DNA of 64,000 nt from Pseudomonas siliginis (GCF_019145195.1 NZ_JAHSTW010000009.1:280889-344888), one strand, 5' to 3'. Positions 44,516 through 53,674 are shown, numbered from the stretch's first letter. Made by a program: numbers and translations. Notes: generated by a model not told the origin, from the letters alone.

Positions 44516-44614
44516 ACTGCGGGGAATTTGCCGAGGCGATCAGAGCGCCCCCTGTAGAAAAGGATTACCGGCCTGCCTGGCCAACCCGCCCGACGAATCA
44601 TGTCGGGCTTTTTA
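44516..44614 (+). ncRNA. Candidate small RNA, RpoS-dependent
   Basis: About 99 bases between the RpoS-type -10 at 44503 and a rho-independent terminator at 44588-44613, with no ORF in between. A second hairpin GGCC-TGCCT-GGCC lies at 44570-44582 and a stretch rich in C (GCGCCCCC at 44545-44552) may be a single-stranded seed. Nothing else on the plus strand explains the terminator, because both flanking genes (fadB and the 44666-45103 gene) are on the minus strand. RpoS-dependent sRNAs such as RgsA are known in pseudomonads; I cannot say whether this is that RNA or a different one. Confidence 0.6.
44588..44613 (+). terminator. Intrinsic terminator of the candidate sRNA
   Basis: GCCCGAC-GAATCAT-GTCGGGC followed by TTTTTATT; T-tract only on the plus strand. 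Confidence 0.85.
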
Positions 44615-44665
44615 TTGCGCGTCTGCCGGACGTTTCACACCGTTGCAGTGAGAAAAGTCCGCGCA

Positions 44666-45103
44666 TCACGCCAGCGCTTTCAAGGTCGCGTCGATATCCT
44701 GCAGAACCGTCGCCTCGCCCTTCTCGCCCCAATACAAGGCGATCATCTGCTTGTCCGCTTCGATCTTGAAAACATTGCCCGGCAATTTTTCGAAATAATC
44801 GAGCAGGGTCCGGTCATCGCAGACTTCTTGCCATTGATTGACCCACACGCCCGGGGTTTTCTGCCAGTACGTCCAGCACGCCGGTTGACTGCCACGCCGC
44901 GGCCGATGGTACTGGGCGCAGGGATTCGGCGGCTCCGGCAGCAGCCAGTGCGGCCACTCCTGCGGCGCCAGCTGCATGGCCAGGCCGATGCGTCGAGCCT
45001 CCATGCGCAGGGCCATGCGCCCGCTCTGCGTTCGCGATGGGCGCAACCATGCGAGTGGACTTAAAACTACCAGCAGGATTGACACCACCAGCCAGACCGT
45101 CAT
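44666..45103 (-). CDS. Conserved membrane-anchored hypothetical protein
   Basis: 145 aa from MTVWLVVSILLVVLSPLAWL, a single N-terminal membrane helix (about 2-20), then a cytoplasmic or periplasmic domain with CAQYHRPRRGSQPACWTYWQKTPGVW and YFEKLPGNVFKIEADKQMIALYWGEKGEATVLQDI. Homologues are sometimes labelled YajC-like on account of the helix, but I see no YajC motif. Two Cys in the middle (CAQYHRPRRG and PACWTYW) could form a disulfide. Divergent from the universal stress protein gene. Confidence 0.75.
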   Translation of the reverse strand: MTVWLVVSILLVVLSPLAWLRPSRTQSGRMALRMEARRIGLAMQLAPQEWPHWLLPEPPNPCAQYHRPRRGSQPACWTYWQKTPGVWVNQWQEVCDDRTLLDYFEKLPGNVFKIEADKQMIALYWGEKGEATVLQDIDATLKALA

Positions 45104-45206
45104 ATCTGTACTCCCGATTTTTGATGAGCCCATTGTGTCACTTGCGAACCAATGCGCTTGAAACCAGCCATACTTACCAATATCGAACCCTCAGGAGGAG
45201 CACCTC

Positions 45207-45644
45207 ATGCCCTACCACCACATACTGGTCGCCGTAGATCTGACCGAAGAGTGCGACCCTGTGATCCACCGCGCCCGCGAGCTGTCGGTGAGCAACGCTG
45301 CCAAGTTGTCGCTGGTGCATATCGTTGAACCTATGGCCATGGCCTTCGGTGGCGACGTGCCAATGGACCTGTCACAACTGCAACAACAGCAGTTCGATCA
45401 GGCCAAGGAGCGTCTTGAAAAACTCAAATCGAAATACCCCGAGCTCGAAGGCGCCAATTGCCATCTGACCTACGGCCAGCCACGCCAGGAAATCCATCAT
45501 TTCGCCAAGGAACAAGCGTGCGATCTGATCGTAGTCGGCAGTCATGGCCGTCATGGCCTGGCACTGCTGCTCGGCTCGACCGCGAATGACGTGCTGCACG
45601 GCGCACCTTGCGATGTACTGGCGGTGCACCTGGTCAAACGTTGA
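45207..45644 (+). CDS. Universal stress protein UspA family
   Basis: 145-aa cytoplasmic USP. Begins HHILVAVDLTEECDPVIHRAREL with the first ATP-contacting residues, and ends with GSHGRHGLALLLGSTANDVL, which fits the ATP-binding pattern G-2x-G-9x-G(S/T), followed by CDVLAVHLVKR. Most likely an ATP-binding USP expressed in stationary phase or under stress. Ribosome site AGGAGG lies before the ATG; TTGAAA (45158) and TATCGA (45181) with a 17-base spacer are a possible promoter. Monocistronic. Confidence 0.92.
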   Translation: MPYHHILVAVDLTEECDPVIHRARELSVSNAAKLSLVHIVEPMAMAFGGDVPMDLSQLQQQQFDQAKERLEKLKSKYPELEGANCHLTYGQPRQEIHHFAKEQACDLIVVGSHGRHGLALLLGSTANDVLHGAPCDVLAVHLVKR

Positions 45645-45659
45645 TCTGTCTTGCTCTTT

Positions 45660-45747
45660 GTGGGAGCGAGCCTGCTCGCGAATACGTCGGCACATTCAAT
45701 ATGAGTGCTGCCTGACACACCGCTTTCGCGAGCAGGCTCGCTCCCAC
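45660..45747. repeat. REPIN, GAGCCTGCTCGC type
   Basis: Arms at 45660-45682 and 45725-45747, between the universal stress gene and the uup terminator. Confidence 0.92.
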
Positions 45748-45785
45748 AGGTGACCTGCTCCCGCCTGTAGATCGCGCTACATATG

Positions 45786-45822
45786 AAAAGCCCGGCGCTC
45801 ATCACTGAGCGCCGGGCTTTTT
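45786..45822 (-). terminator. Intrinsic terminator of uup
   Basis: AAAAGCCCGGCGCTC / GAGCGCCGGGCTTTTT with loop ATCACT, 15 bases beyond the uup stop; T-rich on both strands, so it may also stop transcription from the usp side. Confidence 0.9.
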
Positions 45823-45836
45823 CACATCAGGAGCAA

Positions 45837-47759
45837 TCAGGCATCCAGCTCGGCCCAACGCTCCACCAACGCATCCAGCTCGGCCTGCAATTGCTCCAGC
45901 GAAGCAATCACTTTGGCCGTTTCCGCCGGCGGACGCTGGTAGAAACCGGCTTCAGCCATTTCCGCTTCAACCGCGGCGATCTGCTGCTCCTTGGCGTCGA
46001 TGTCGCCCGGCAAGGCTTCCAGCTCGCGCTGCAGCTTGTAGCTCAGTTTCTTCTTGGCAACCGGAGCAGCCGCCGCAGGCGCAGCCACCGGAGCCGGCTC
46101 AGCGGTAACCACCGCCGAATTCAGGTCAGCCTTGCCCGACTTGCTTTCAGTCACACCCAGCAGACGCGGCGAGCCGCCCTGACGGATCCAGTCCTGATAG
46201 CCACCGACATATTCACGAACCTTGCCTTCGCCTTCGAAGACCAGGGTGCTGGTCACCACGTTATCGAGGAATGCCCGGTCGTGGCTGACCATCAGCACGG
46301 TGCCGTTGAAAGTCAGCAGCACTTCTTCGAGCAGCTCGAGGGTTTCCACATCGAGGTCGTTGGTCGGTTCGTCGAGCACCAGCAGGTTGGCCGGTTTGCT
46401 GAACAGCTTCGCCAGCAACAGACGCGCACGCTCGCCACCGGACAACGCCTTGACCGGCGTGCGTGCACGCTGCGGGCTGAACAGGAAGTCGCCGAGATAG
46501 CTCAGCACATGGCGGCTCTGCCCGTCGATGTCGATGAAGTCGCGACCTTCGGCGACGTTGTCGATCACGGTTTTTTCCAGATCCAGCTGATGGCGCAACT
46601 GGTCGAAGTACGCCACGTCGATGCGCGTGCCCTCTTCCACTTTGCCGCTGGTCGGTTGCAGACCGCTGAGCATCAGTTTCAACAGGGTGGTCTTGCCAGT
46701 ACCGTTGGCGCCGAGCAGACCGATACGGTCGCCGCGCTGCAGGACCATGGAGAAATCCTTGATCAGGAACGGCCCGCCCGGATGCGCGAAGCTCACGTTC
46801 TCGAGGACCATCACCTGCTTGCCGGATTTGTCGGCGGTTTCCAGCTGGATGTTGGCCTTGCCGGTACGCTCGCGACGCTCACTGCGCTCAACGCGCAGGG
46901 CTTTCAGAGCGCGCACACGACCTTCGTTACGAGTGCGGCGGGCCTTGATGCCCTGACGGATCCACACTTCTTCCTGAGCCAGACGCTTGTCGAACAGCGC
47001 GTTGGCGGTTTCTTCAGCGGCCAGCGCGGCTTCTTTGTGCACGAGGAAACTGGCGTAGTCGCCGTTCCAGTCGATCAGCCCACCGCGATCCAGTTCGAGG
47101 ATGCGCGTGGCGAGGTTTTGCAAAAAGGAACGGTCGTGCGTGATGAACAGCACGGCGCCCTGGAAATCTTTCAGCGCCTCTTCGAGCCAGGCAATCGCAC
47201 CGATGTCCAGGTGGTTGGTCGGTTCGTCGAGCAGCAGCAGGTCCGGTTCGGATACCAGCGCCTGCGCCAGCAGCACGCGACGACGCCAGCCGCCGGACAA
47301 CTCGGCGAGGGTCTTGTCGGCCGGCAGTTGCAGGCGGCTGAGGGTGCTGTCGACCAGCGTCTGCAGGCGCCAGCCGTCACGGGCTTCGAGGTCGTGCTGA
47401 ACGTGCATCAGCTTGTCCAGATCGGCGTCGGTGACGATGTTCTGGCTCAGGTGATGGTATTCGGCGAGCAAGGCGCCAACACCATCGAGGCCTTCAGCCA
47501 CCACGTCGAATACCGTCCGATCGTCGGCAACCGGCAATTCTTGCGGCAATTCGCCGATTTTCAGACCGGGGGCACGCCACACCGAGCCGTCATCGGGCTT
47601 CTGGTCGCCCTTGACCAGTTTCATCATGCTGGACTTGCCAGTGCCATTGCGGCCGATGATGCACACCCGCTCACCACGGGCGATCTGCCAGGACACCTTG
47701 TCCAACAACGGCATAGCGCCGAACGCAAGGGACACATCGCTGAATTTGAGCAGGGTCAT
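45837..47759 (-). CDS. uup: ABC-F ATPase Uup
   Basis: 640-aa soluble ABC-F protein with two ATPase domains: first Walker A IIGRNGTGKSSMMKLV (about 36), signature AELSGGWRRRVLLAQALV and Walker B LLLLDEPTNHLD; second Walker A GLLGANGTGKTTLLKL (about 345), signature ALSGGERARLLLAKLF and Walker B LLVLDEPTNDLD. The inter-domain linker (about 240-300) and the C-terminal coiled coil (about 565-640, KKKLSYKLQRELEAL) mark Uup, which acts on ribosomes or branched DNA and lowers transposon precise excision. Start chosen at MTLLKFSDV (ATG at 47759). Confidence 0.95.
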   Translation of the reverse strand: MTLLKFSDVSLAFGAMPLLDKVSWQIARGERVCIIGRNGTGKSSMMKLVKGDQKPDDGSVWRAPGLKIGELPQELPVADDRTVFDVVAEGLDGVGALLAEYHHLSQNIVTDADLDKLMHVQHDLEARDGWRLQTLVDSTLSRLQLPADKTLAELSGGWRRRVLLAQALVSEPDLLLLDEPTNHLDIGAIAWLEEALKDFQGAVLFITHDRSFLQNLATRILELDRGGLIDWNGDYASFLVHKEAALAAEETANALFDKRLAQEEVWIRQGIKARRTRNEGRVRALKALRVERSERRERTGKANIQLETADKSGKQVMVLENVSFAHPGGPFLIKDFSMVLQRGDRIGLLGANGTGKTTLLKLMLSGLQPTSGKVEEGTRIDVAYFDQLRHQLDLEKTVIDNVAEGRDFIDIDGQSRHVLSYLGDFLFSPQRARTPVKALSGGERARLLLAKLFSKPANLLVLDEPTNDLDVETLELLEEVLLTFNGTVLMVSHDRAFLDNVVTSTLVFEGEGKVREYVGGYQDWIRQGGSPRLLGVTESKSGKADLNSAVVTAEPAPVAAPAAAAPVAKKKLSYKLQRELEALPGDIDAKEQQIAAVEAEMAEAGFYQRPPAETAKVIASLEQLQAELDALVERWAELDA

Positions 47760-47973
47760 GAGCTTCTCCAAAAACCGGGCGCGCATTCTACCTGACTTGA
47801 GGCTTCAGCAGGCCGGCAATTTGTCTGTCGAAGCACTCTGCACAACATTTGTTGCGAACTTGTGCAGCGAGGCTCGCAAAGCTTTCGCCGCTTGCTGGCA
47901 AAAGGCTAAGCTACAGTCAATTCAGTGCGGATTTCGATCGGCACTTGTCATGATTTCTCTGCCCGGATGTCTC

Positions 47974-49902
47974 ATGCGCAGTCGCCTTTTCAGTGTTTTG
48001 TCCTGCTTGTTTCTTACCGCCGCTGCCGCTCAATCCGTCCAGGCGGTGGACTTGTCCACCCAACGCCAGTATTACGATGAAGCCAAGCGCGCCTTGGCCA
48101 AGGGTGATACCGGCCCGTATTTCCGTTACAGCCAGGCGCTGGCCGATTATCCGCTGGAACCGTACCTGGCTTACGACGAATTGACCGCGCGTCTGAAGAC
48201 GGCGAGCAACGCAGAAATCGAGAAATTCCTCGCCGAACACGGTGATTTGCCGCAGGCCAATTGGATGAAGCTGCGCTGGTTACGCTGGCTCGCCGACCGT
48301 GGCGACTGGGCGACCTTCGTCAAGTATTACGATCCGAAGCTGAATTTCACCGAACTGGACTGCCTCAACGCGCAGTACCAGATCAGCCACGACAAGAAAG
48401 CCGAAGGGTATGCCAGTGCGGAAAAACTCTGGCTGACCGGCAAATCGCAACCGGCCGCCTGTGACGCGCTGTTCGGCATCTGGGCTGCCGACGGCCAGCT
48501 TACCGAGCAGAAACGTTGGGAGCGCACCAAACTTGCCGCGCAGGCCCGCAACTATCCGCTGGCCAACAGTCTGATCAACGGCCTGACCACCCTCGCCCCG
48601 CGCGGTCGCTTGCTGGTCGACGTGGCGCAGAAACCCGAACTGCTCAACCAGCCGTCGCGCTTCAGCCCGGCCGACGAGCCGATGTCAGACGTCGTCAGCC
48701 TCGGCTTGCGCCGCCTCGCCAGGCAGGATCCGGACAAAGCCATGGCTTTGCTCGACGGTTACGCCAGCAGCATGCATTTCTCTCGCGATGAGAAGGTCGC
48801 GATTGCTCGCGAGATCGGCCTGACCCTTGCGCGCCGCTTCGACAGCCGCGCGCTGGACGTGATGACCAAATACGATCCGGAGCTGCGCGACAACACCGTC
48901 TCGGAATGGCGCCTGCGCCTGCTGCTGCGTCTGGCACGCTGGAACGATGCCTACGAATTGACCAAGCGTCTGCCGCAAGACCTGGCCACCACCAACCGTT
49001 GGCGCTATTGGCAGGCGCGCAGCCTGGAACTGGCCGAGCCACAAAACCCGCAAGCGCTGACCCTGTACAAGAATCTGGCGCGGGAACGAGACTTCTACGG
49101 CTTCCTCGCCGCAGACCGTTCACAATCGCCTTACTCGCTGAACAACAAGCCGCTGGTGCTCAGCCAGGCGTTGATCAACAAAGTCCGTAACACCCCCGGC
49201 GTACGTCGCGCGCTGGAGTTTCATGCACGTGGGCAGATCGTCGACGGGCGTCGCGAGTGGTATCACGTCAGCCGACATTTCAATCGCGATGAAATGGTCG
49301 CACAGGCCAAACTGGCCTACGACCTGAAATGGTACTTCCCGGCGATTCGCACCATCAGTCAGGCGCAGTACTGGGACGACCTGGACATCCGCTTCCCGAT
49401 GGCGCACCGCGATACCCTCGTGCGTGAAGCCAAGGTTCGCGGCCTGCATTCGAGCTGGGTGTTCGCCATCACCCGGCAGGAAAGCGCCTTCATGGACGAC
49501 GCGCGCTCCGGCGTCGGCGCCAGCGGTCTGATGCAACTGATGCCAGCCACCGCCAAGGAAACCGCACGCAAATTCAGCATCCCCTTGGCTTCGCCGCAGC
49601 AGGTGCTCAATCCAGACAAGAACATTCAGCTCGGCGCCGCTTACCTCAGCCAGGTGCACAGCCAGTTCAACGGCAACCGCGTACTCGCCTCCGCCGCTTA
49701 CAACGCCGGGCCAGGCCGCGTGCGTCAGTGGCTGCGCGGCGCTGATCACCTGAGTTTCGACGTCTGGGTGGAAAGCATCCCTTTCGACGAAACCCGTCAA
49801 TACGTGCAGAACGTGTTGTCCTACTCGGTGATCTACGGGCAAAAGCTCAACTCGCCGCAACCGCTGGTGGATTGGCATGAGCGGTATTTTGATGATCAAT
49901 GA
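47974..49902 (+). CDS. slt: Soluble lytic murein transglycosylase Slt
   Basis: 642 aa from the ATG at 47974; signal peptide (RLFSVLSCLFLTAAAAQSVQA, cleavage near residue 24). A long alpha-superhelical U and linker domain (about 30-470) leads to the C-terminal lysozyme-like SLT domain with catalytic Glu503 in AITRQESAFMDDARSGVGASGLMQLMPATAKE, then GAAYLSQVHSQFNGNRVLASAAYNAGPGRV and YVQNVLSYSVIYGQ. Cleaves peptidoglycan to 1,6-anhydromuropeptides, the substrate class recycled through NagZ. An ATG 24 bases upstream is possible. Confidence 0.95.
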   Translation: MRSRLFSVLSCLFLTAAAAQSVQAVDLSTQRQYYDEAKRALAKGDTGPYFRYSQALADYPLEPYLAYDELTARLKTASNAEIEKFLAEHGDLPQANWMKLRWLRWLADRGDWATFVKYYDPKLNFTELDCLNAQYQISHDKKAEGYASAEKLWLTGKSQPAACDALFGIWAADGQLTEQKRWERTKLAAQARNYPLANSLINGLTTLAPRGRLLVDVAQKPELLNQPSRFSPADEPMSDVVSLGLRRLARQDPDKAMALLDGYASSMHFSRDEKVAIAREIGLTLARRFDSRALDVMTKYDPELRDNTVSEWRLRLLLRLARWNDAYELTKRLPQDLATTNRWRYWQARSLELAEPQNPQALTLYKNLARERDFYGFLAADRSQSPYSLNNKPLVLSQALINKVRNTPGVRRALEFHARGQIVDGRREWYHVSRHFNRDEMVAQAKLAYDLKWYFPAIRTISQAQYWDDLDIRFPMAHRDTLVREAKVRGLHSSWVFAITRQESAFMDDARSGVGASGLMQLMPATAKETARKFSIPLASPQQVLNPDKNIQLGAAYLSQVHSQFNGNRVLASAAYNAGPGRVRQWLRGADHLSFDVWVESIPFDETRQYVQNVLSYSVIYGQKLNSPQPLVDWHERYFDDQ

Positions 49903-49926
49903 GCAGGTAGCGACCGCCGGATAATG

Positions 49927-49960
49927 AAAAATGCCCGTATCGTGAGATACGGGCATTTTT
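49927..49960. terminator. Bidirectional terminator between slt and the ABC exporter gene
   Basis: Perfect 15-bp stem AAAAATGCCCGTATC / GATACGGGCATTTTT with loop GTGA. Confidence 0.93.
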
Positions 49961-49969
49961 TATGGCGGA

Positions 49970-49993
49970 TTACTGGGTCGGTTACTGGGTCGG
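49970..49993. repeat. Tandem 12-base repeat next to the ABC exporter stop codon
   Basis: TTACTGGGTCGG occurs twice without a gap. On the minus strand each unit reads CCGACCCAGTAA, so the exporter stop TAA is followed by two further in-frame TAA codons. Confidence 0.95.
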
Positions 49994-51766
49994 TTAATCA
50001 GGCTGGCCATCATTAAACTGCAACGCCGCCAGCCGCGCGTACAGGGGGTTGCTGGCGATCAACTCCTGATGTGTCCCCACCGCTACCAGCTTGCCTTGAT
50101 CCATCACCGCAATCCGGTCAGCGTTCTTTACCGTGGCCAGCCTGTGGGCAATCACCAGCGTGGTGCGGTTTTCCATCAGCGTTGGCAGAGCTTGCTGGAT
50201 CAGATGCTCGCTCTGTGCGTCGAGGGCGCTGGTGGCTTCGTCCAGGAGCAGGATCGGTGCGTCCACCAGCAAGGCGCGGGCGATGGCCAGACGCTGGCGC
50301 TGACCGCCTGACAACCCGAGGCCGCCGTCGCCGAGATGAGTCTGGTAACCATCAGGCATCTGTTCGATGAAGTCATGGGCGTGAGCAATGCGCGCAGCTT
50401 CCTTGACTTGCGCAAGCGTGGCGGTCGGGCAGCCATAGCGAATGTTCTCCTCCACACTGCCGAAAAACAACGCGGGGGTTTGCGAGACCAGGGCGAAACA
50501 GCGGCGCAGATCCAGCGGGTCAAGGCTGGTCAGCGGCACGCCATCGAGGAAAATCTGCCCCTCGCGTGGATCGTAGAAGCGCAGCAACAAGTCGTAAACC
50601 GTAGACTTGCCCGCACCCGACGGACCCACTAATGCCAAGGTTTCGCCCGCCCTCACCGTCAGATTCAAGCCATCGACGGCGTAGCTTTCCGGACGCGAGG
50701 GGTAGGAAAAGCGCACGTCGCGCAGCTCAAGTTCACCTTTGACTCGCGCTGGCAGAGTGACCAGTCCGGTCAACGGTGGCTGAATGATGTTTTCCGAACG
50801 CAGCAATTCTGCGATGCGTTCTGCTGCGCCAGCAGCGCGTTGCAGTTCGCCGATCACTTCGCTCAGCGTGCCGAACGCGCTGCCGACAATCAGGCTGTAG
50901 AAAACGAATGCCGCCAGCTCACCGGCCGAGATACGCCCGGCCATTACGTCCATGCCGCCGACCCACAACATCACAGCCACCGCGCCAAGCACCAGCACGA
51001 TCACCAAGGTAATCAACCACGCCCGCTGAAAAATCCGTTTGCGCGCGGTTTCGAACGCCTGCTCGACGGTCGAGGCGAAACGCTGCTCGTCCTGGACCTG
51101 GTGGTTGTAGGCCTGCACGGTTTTGATCTGGCCGAGGGTTTCCGACACATAGCTGCCAATGTCGGCGATGCGATCCTGGCTCTGGCGCGAGAGATTGCGC
51201 ACGCGGCGGCCGAAAATCAGGATCGGCGCGATTACCAGCGGCAGCGCAATCACGACAATGCTGGTCAACTTCGGATTGGTGATGAACAGCAGCACCACAC
51301 CACCGATGACCATCAGCAGATTGCGCAGGAACAGCGAGAGCGACGAGCCGATCACCGATTGCAGCAGCGTGGTATCAGCGGTCAGGCGCGACTGGATTTC
51401 CGAGCTGCGGTTGTCCTCGTAAAAGCCCGGATGCAGATACACCAAGTGATTGAACACTTGGCGACGAATGTCGGCGACCACGCGCTCGCCTATCCACGAC
51501 ACCAGATAGAAACGGGCAAAGGTGCCCAGCGCCAGCCCGAGCACCAGCAACATGAAAATCCCGATCGACTGATTGAGCAGATGCGGCGAACGGGTCATGA
51601 AACCCTGGTCTACCAACAACTTGATGCCCTGCCCCATCGACAGGGTAATGCCGGCGGTGACGATCAACGCGAGTAAAGCGCCGAAGGCATGCCAGCGGTA
51701 CGGCAGGAGAAAATGACTGGTCAGGCGCAGGGCGCGCCGGTGTCGGGAAGAAAGCATGGAGATCAT
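49994..51766 (-). CDS. ABC exporter, fused permease and ATPase (MsbA-like)
   Basis: 590 aa from the ATG at 51766; a GTG at 51775 or an ATG at 51757 are alternatives. Six membrane helices in the first about 320 residues, then one ATPase domain with Walker A VGPSGAGKSTVYDLL, the GLSGGQRQRLAIARALLV signature and Walker B LLLDEATSALD, H-loop VIAHRLAT. This type IV exporter half-transporter would dimerise and export lipid, lipopeptide or drug. It is not msbA itself, which in Pseudomonas lies beside lpxK. PAO1 has a similar gene (PA3228, from memory) next to a small gene like the one at 52025. Confidence 0.88.
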   Translation of the reverse strand: MISMLSSRHRRALRLTSHFLLPYRWHAFGALLALIVTAGITLSMGQGIKLLVDQGFMTRSPHLLNQSIGIFMLLVLGLALGTFARFYLVSWIGERVVADIRRQVFNHLVYLHPGFYEDNRSSEIQSRLTADTTLLQSVIGSSLSLFLRNLLMVIGGVVLLFITNPKLTSIVVIALPLVIAPILIFGRRVRNLSRQSQDRIADIGSYVSETLGQIKTVQAYNHQVQDEQRFASTVEQAFETARKRIFQRAWLITLVIVLVLGAVAVMLWVGGMDVMAGRISAGELAAFVFYSLIVGSAFGTLSEVIGELQRAAGAAERIAELLRSENIIQPPLTGLVTLPARVKGELELRDVRFSYPSRPESYAVDGLNLTVRAGETLALVGPSGAGKSTVYDLLLRFYDPREGQIFLDGVPLTSLDPLDLRRCFALVSQTPALFFGSVEENIRYGCPTATLAQVKEAARIAHAHDFIEQMPDGYQTHLGDGGLGLSGGQRQRLAIARALLVDAPILLLDEATSALDAQSEHLIQQALPTLMENRTTLVIAHRLATVKNADRIAVMDQGKLVAVGTHQELIASNPLYARLAALQFNDGQPD

Positions 51767-51775
51767 GGAGTTCAC

Positions 51776-52024
51776 GTCTGCGCAGATGGATCGGGCCAGC
51801 CTACAGACTCAGATGGGGTGGAACTCTGTAAATCACAATGAGTCAGGTTAAATATGCCAGGGATGTCCGGATGCTAGAAACGATTGGTCTAAGGTTGCGG
51901 TTGAGACGAGCGGTCATTTCTGTTTGAGTAGAGATGCCGCCCGCCGACAGACCGCAGGGAGTTGTCACAGCCTGGTCACGTGGCGGTTTTAACTTAGGCA
52001 CACAACCTGATGAGGAGACAGGCC
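51776..52024. other. Divergent intergenic region
   Basis: About 250 bases between the ABC exporter and the small gene at 52025. It must hold both promoters. I see no clear operator; the only clear element is the ribosome site GAGGAG just before 52025. Confidence 0.35.
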
Positions 52025-52204
52025 ATGTCCTTGCAACACAGCAGCGAAGACAAGATTGAAGTGATCCGCACCAAACCCGACCAGTCTCTGGGTTGCTCGA
52101 TTATCGATGAGCAGGGCCGCGAAGTACCGATCACTGAAGACATGATCCAGGACGCTTGCCGCGAACTGGAGAAGCGATTGGTCAAGCCTGCCGAACAAGA
52201 GTGA
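52025..52204 (+). CDS. Small conserved hypothetical protein (59 aa)
   Basis: Begins MSLQHSSEDKIEVIRTKPDQ and continues LGCSIIDEQGREVPITEDMIQDACRELEKRLVKPAEQE. The ATG at 52025 follows GAGGAG by seven bases and a good terminator follows the stop, so it is a real gene despite its size. The IIDEQGREVPITEDMIQ stretch suggests a small beta hairpin plus helix. No function is known to me; PAO1 keeps a similar gene beside the ABC exporter. Confidence 0.75.
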   Translation: MSLQHSSEDKIEVIRTKPDQSLGCSIIDEQGREVPITEDMIQDACRELEKRLVKPAEQE

Positions 52205-52223
52205 TGTAGCCACCGTCTTCCAG

Positions 52224-52250
52224 ACCCGGCCCTGATTGGCCGGGTTTTTT
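52224..52250 (+). terminator. Intrinsic terminator of the 59-aa gene
   Basis: ACCCGGCC-CTGATT-GGCCGGGT followed by TTTTT; 20 bases after the stop. Confidence 0.9.
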
Positions 52251-52281
52251 ATATCTGCAATTCGGGATTGGTGGTGTGGCT

Positions 52282-52356
52282 TTCGCGAGCAGGCTCGCTC
52301 CCACCTTTAACTTTGCTGCACTGTAGATCCCCTGTGGGAGCGAGCCTGCTCGCGAA
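52282..52356. repeat. REPIN, GAGCCTGCTCGC type
   Basis: Arms at 52282-52304 and 52334-52356, between the terminator above and the 3' end of pdxB. Confidence 0.92.
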
Positions 52357-52371
52357 AAGGCCAGCGCTGAT

Positions 52372-53514
52372 TCAGACAGCCACCGCCCCCAGCGCCTCAA
52401 CAATCTGCCGCAACCCCGGCGCATCTCCTTCAATTCGCACCTTCAGCCCTTCGATCTCGCGTCGCACCGGATATTGCTTGCGCAACGCGTCAAACGCCGC
52501 GCGCTGCTCAGCGACATTTCCCACCAGGCTACGACGGAAATCCGCATCATCGCGGCGCGGGTCATACACGCCCCGGCACAACATCGCCAGCGCCCACGCC
52601 GGATCGCTGTCACCGTGCAGGGAAACTTCCGACAACCAGGTTGCTGGCAGCAGATCGCTGAGCTGGATAGCTGCAGGTTGGCCGCTGAAAGCGCAGTAGG
52701 CCTGATAAATCTGCGCGGTCCCGCGTTGCTTGCCATCGAGGCTGTAACCGGCAATATGGGGCGTGGCCAATACGCAGAGCTCGGCCAGCGCAGGATCAAC
52801 TTCCGGCTCCTTCTCCCAGACGTCGAGCACCGCTTGCAGGTCCTCGCGCTCCAGCAGCACCTGACGTAGCGCAACGTTATCCACCACAGGGCCACGCGCC
52901 GCGTTGATCAGCCATGTTCCCGGCTTGAGTTGCTGCAAACGCTGCTGATCGAACAGGTGCCACGTCGCGTCGTCGCCATTGCGGGTCAATGGCGTATGCA
53001 GACTGATCACGTCGCACTGCTCGATGATCTGCTCGAGGCTGACATATTCGCCGCCCTCGGCAGCCTGACGCGGCGGATCGCAAACCTTCACATTCCAGCC
53101 CAGGCCCTTGAGGACCTTGATCAAGCGCCCCCCCACTTCACCGGCGCCGACGACGCCGTAACTACGTTGCGTCGGATCAGCCCCTTCGATTTCGGCCAGC
53201 GTCATCAGACTGCCCAGTACGTAATCGACCACGCCACGGGCATTGCAACCCGGCGCGCTCGACCAGCAGATCCCGGCCTCGGTGAAGTAATCAAGATCCA
53301 GATGATCGGTGCCGATGGTGCAGGTGCCGACAAAGCGCACCTTGCTGCCTTCGAGCAGCGCGCGATTGACGTTGGTCACCGAACGCACCAGCAACACATC
53401 GGCGTGCTCGACCGTCGCGCGGTCAATGGAGCGGCCCGGCACTCGGCGGATGTCGCCGAAACCGGCAAAAAAAGCATCGAGCAGCGGGATATTTTCGTCG
53501 GCAACAATCAGCAT
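52372..53514 (-). CDS. pdxB: Erythronate-4-phosphate dehydrogenase (vitamin B6 synthesis)
   Basis: 380-aa D-2-hydroxyacid dehydrogenase, second step of the DXP-dependent pyridoxal phosphate route. NAD-binding Rossmann motif GVVGAGEVGGRLIKVLKGLG (about 120), catalytic Arg in NAARGPVVD, and Glu and His in the EKEPEVDP and ATPHIAGYSLDGK region. The C-terminal dimerisation domain of about 100 residues is the mark of PdxB versus other family members. MATE gene is divergent, about 160 bases away. Confidence 0.95.
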   Translation of the reverse strand: MLIVADENIPLLDAFFAGFGDIRRVPGRSIDRATVEHADVLLVRSVTNVNRALLEGSKVRFVGTCTIGTDHLDLDYFTEAGICWSSAPGCNARGVVDYVLGSLMTLAEIEGADPTQRSYGVVGAGEVGGRLIKVLKGLGWNVKVCDPPRQAAEGGEYVSLEQIIEQCDVISLHTPLTRNGDDATWHLFDQQRLQQLKPGTWLINAARGPVVDNVALRQVLLEREDLQAVLDVWEKEPEVDPALAELCVLATPHIAGYSLDGKQRGTAQIYQAYCAFSGQPAAIQLSDLLPATWLSEVSLHGDSDPAWALAMLCRGVYDPRRDDADFRRSLVGNVAEQRAAFDALRKQYPVRREIEGLKVRIEGDAPGLRQIVEALGAVAV

Positions 53515-53674
53515 GGCGGGCTCCTTGGGCGGATCGGCAGTTTAGGTGCTGACGCGTCGATCAGCCAGCAGGGTTTGCGCTTACAAATGCGCAACAGAGG
53601 ATTTTTCCTGACCGAGGCGTCAGCGGCGTAGAATGCGCCGCTCTGCGCATCAATACTTTCTGGACGCTTTGCCT

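Noticed and set aside
45783..47795. 670-aa open frame opposite uup
   Set aside because: Antisense shadow; uup has both ABC domains complete, and the opposite frame starts inside the uup terminator.
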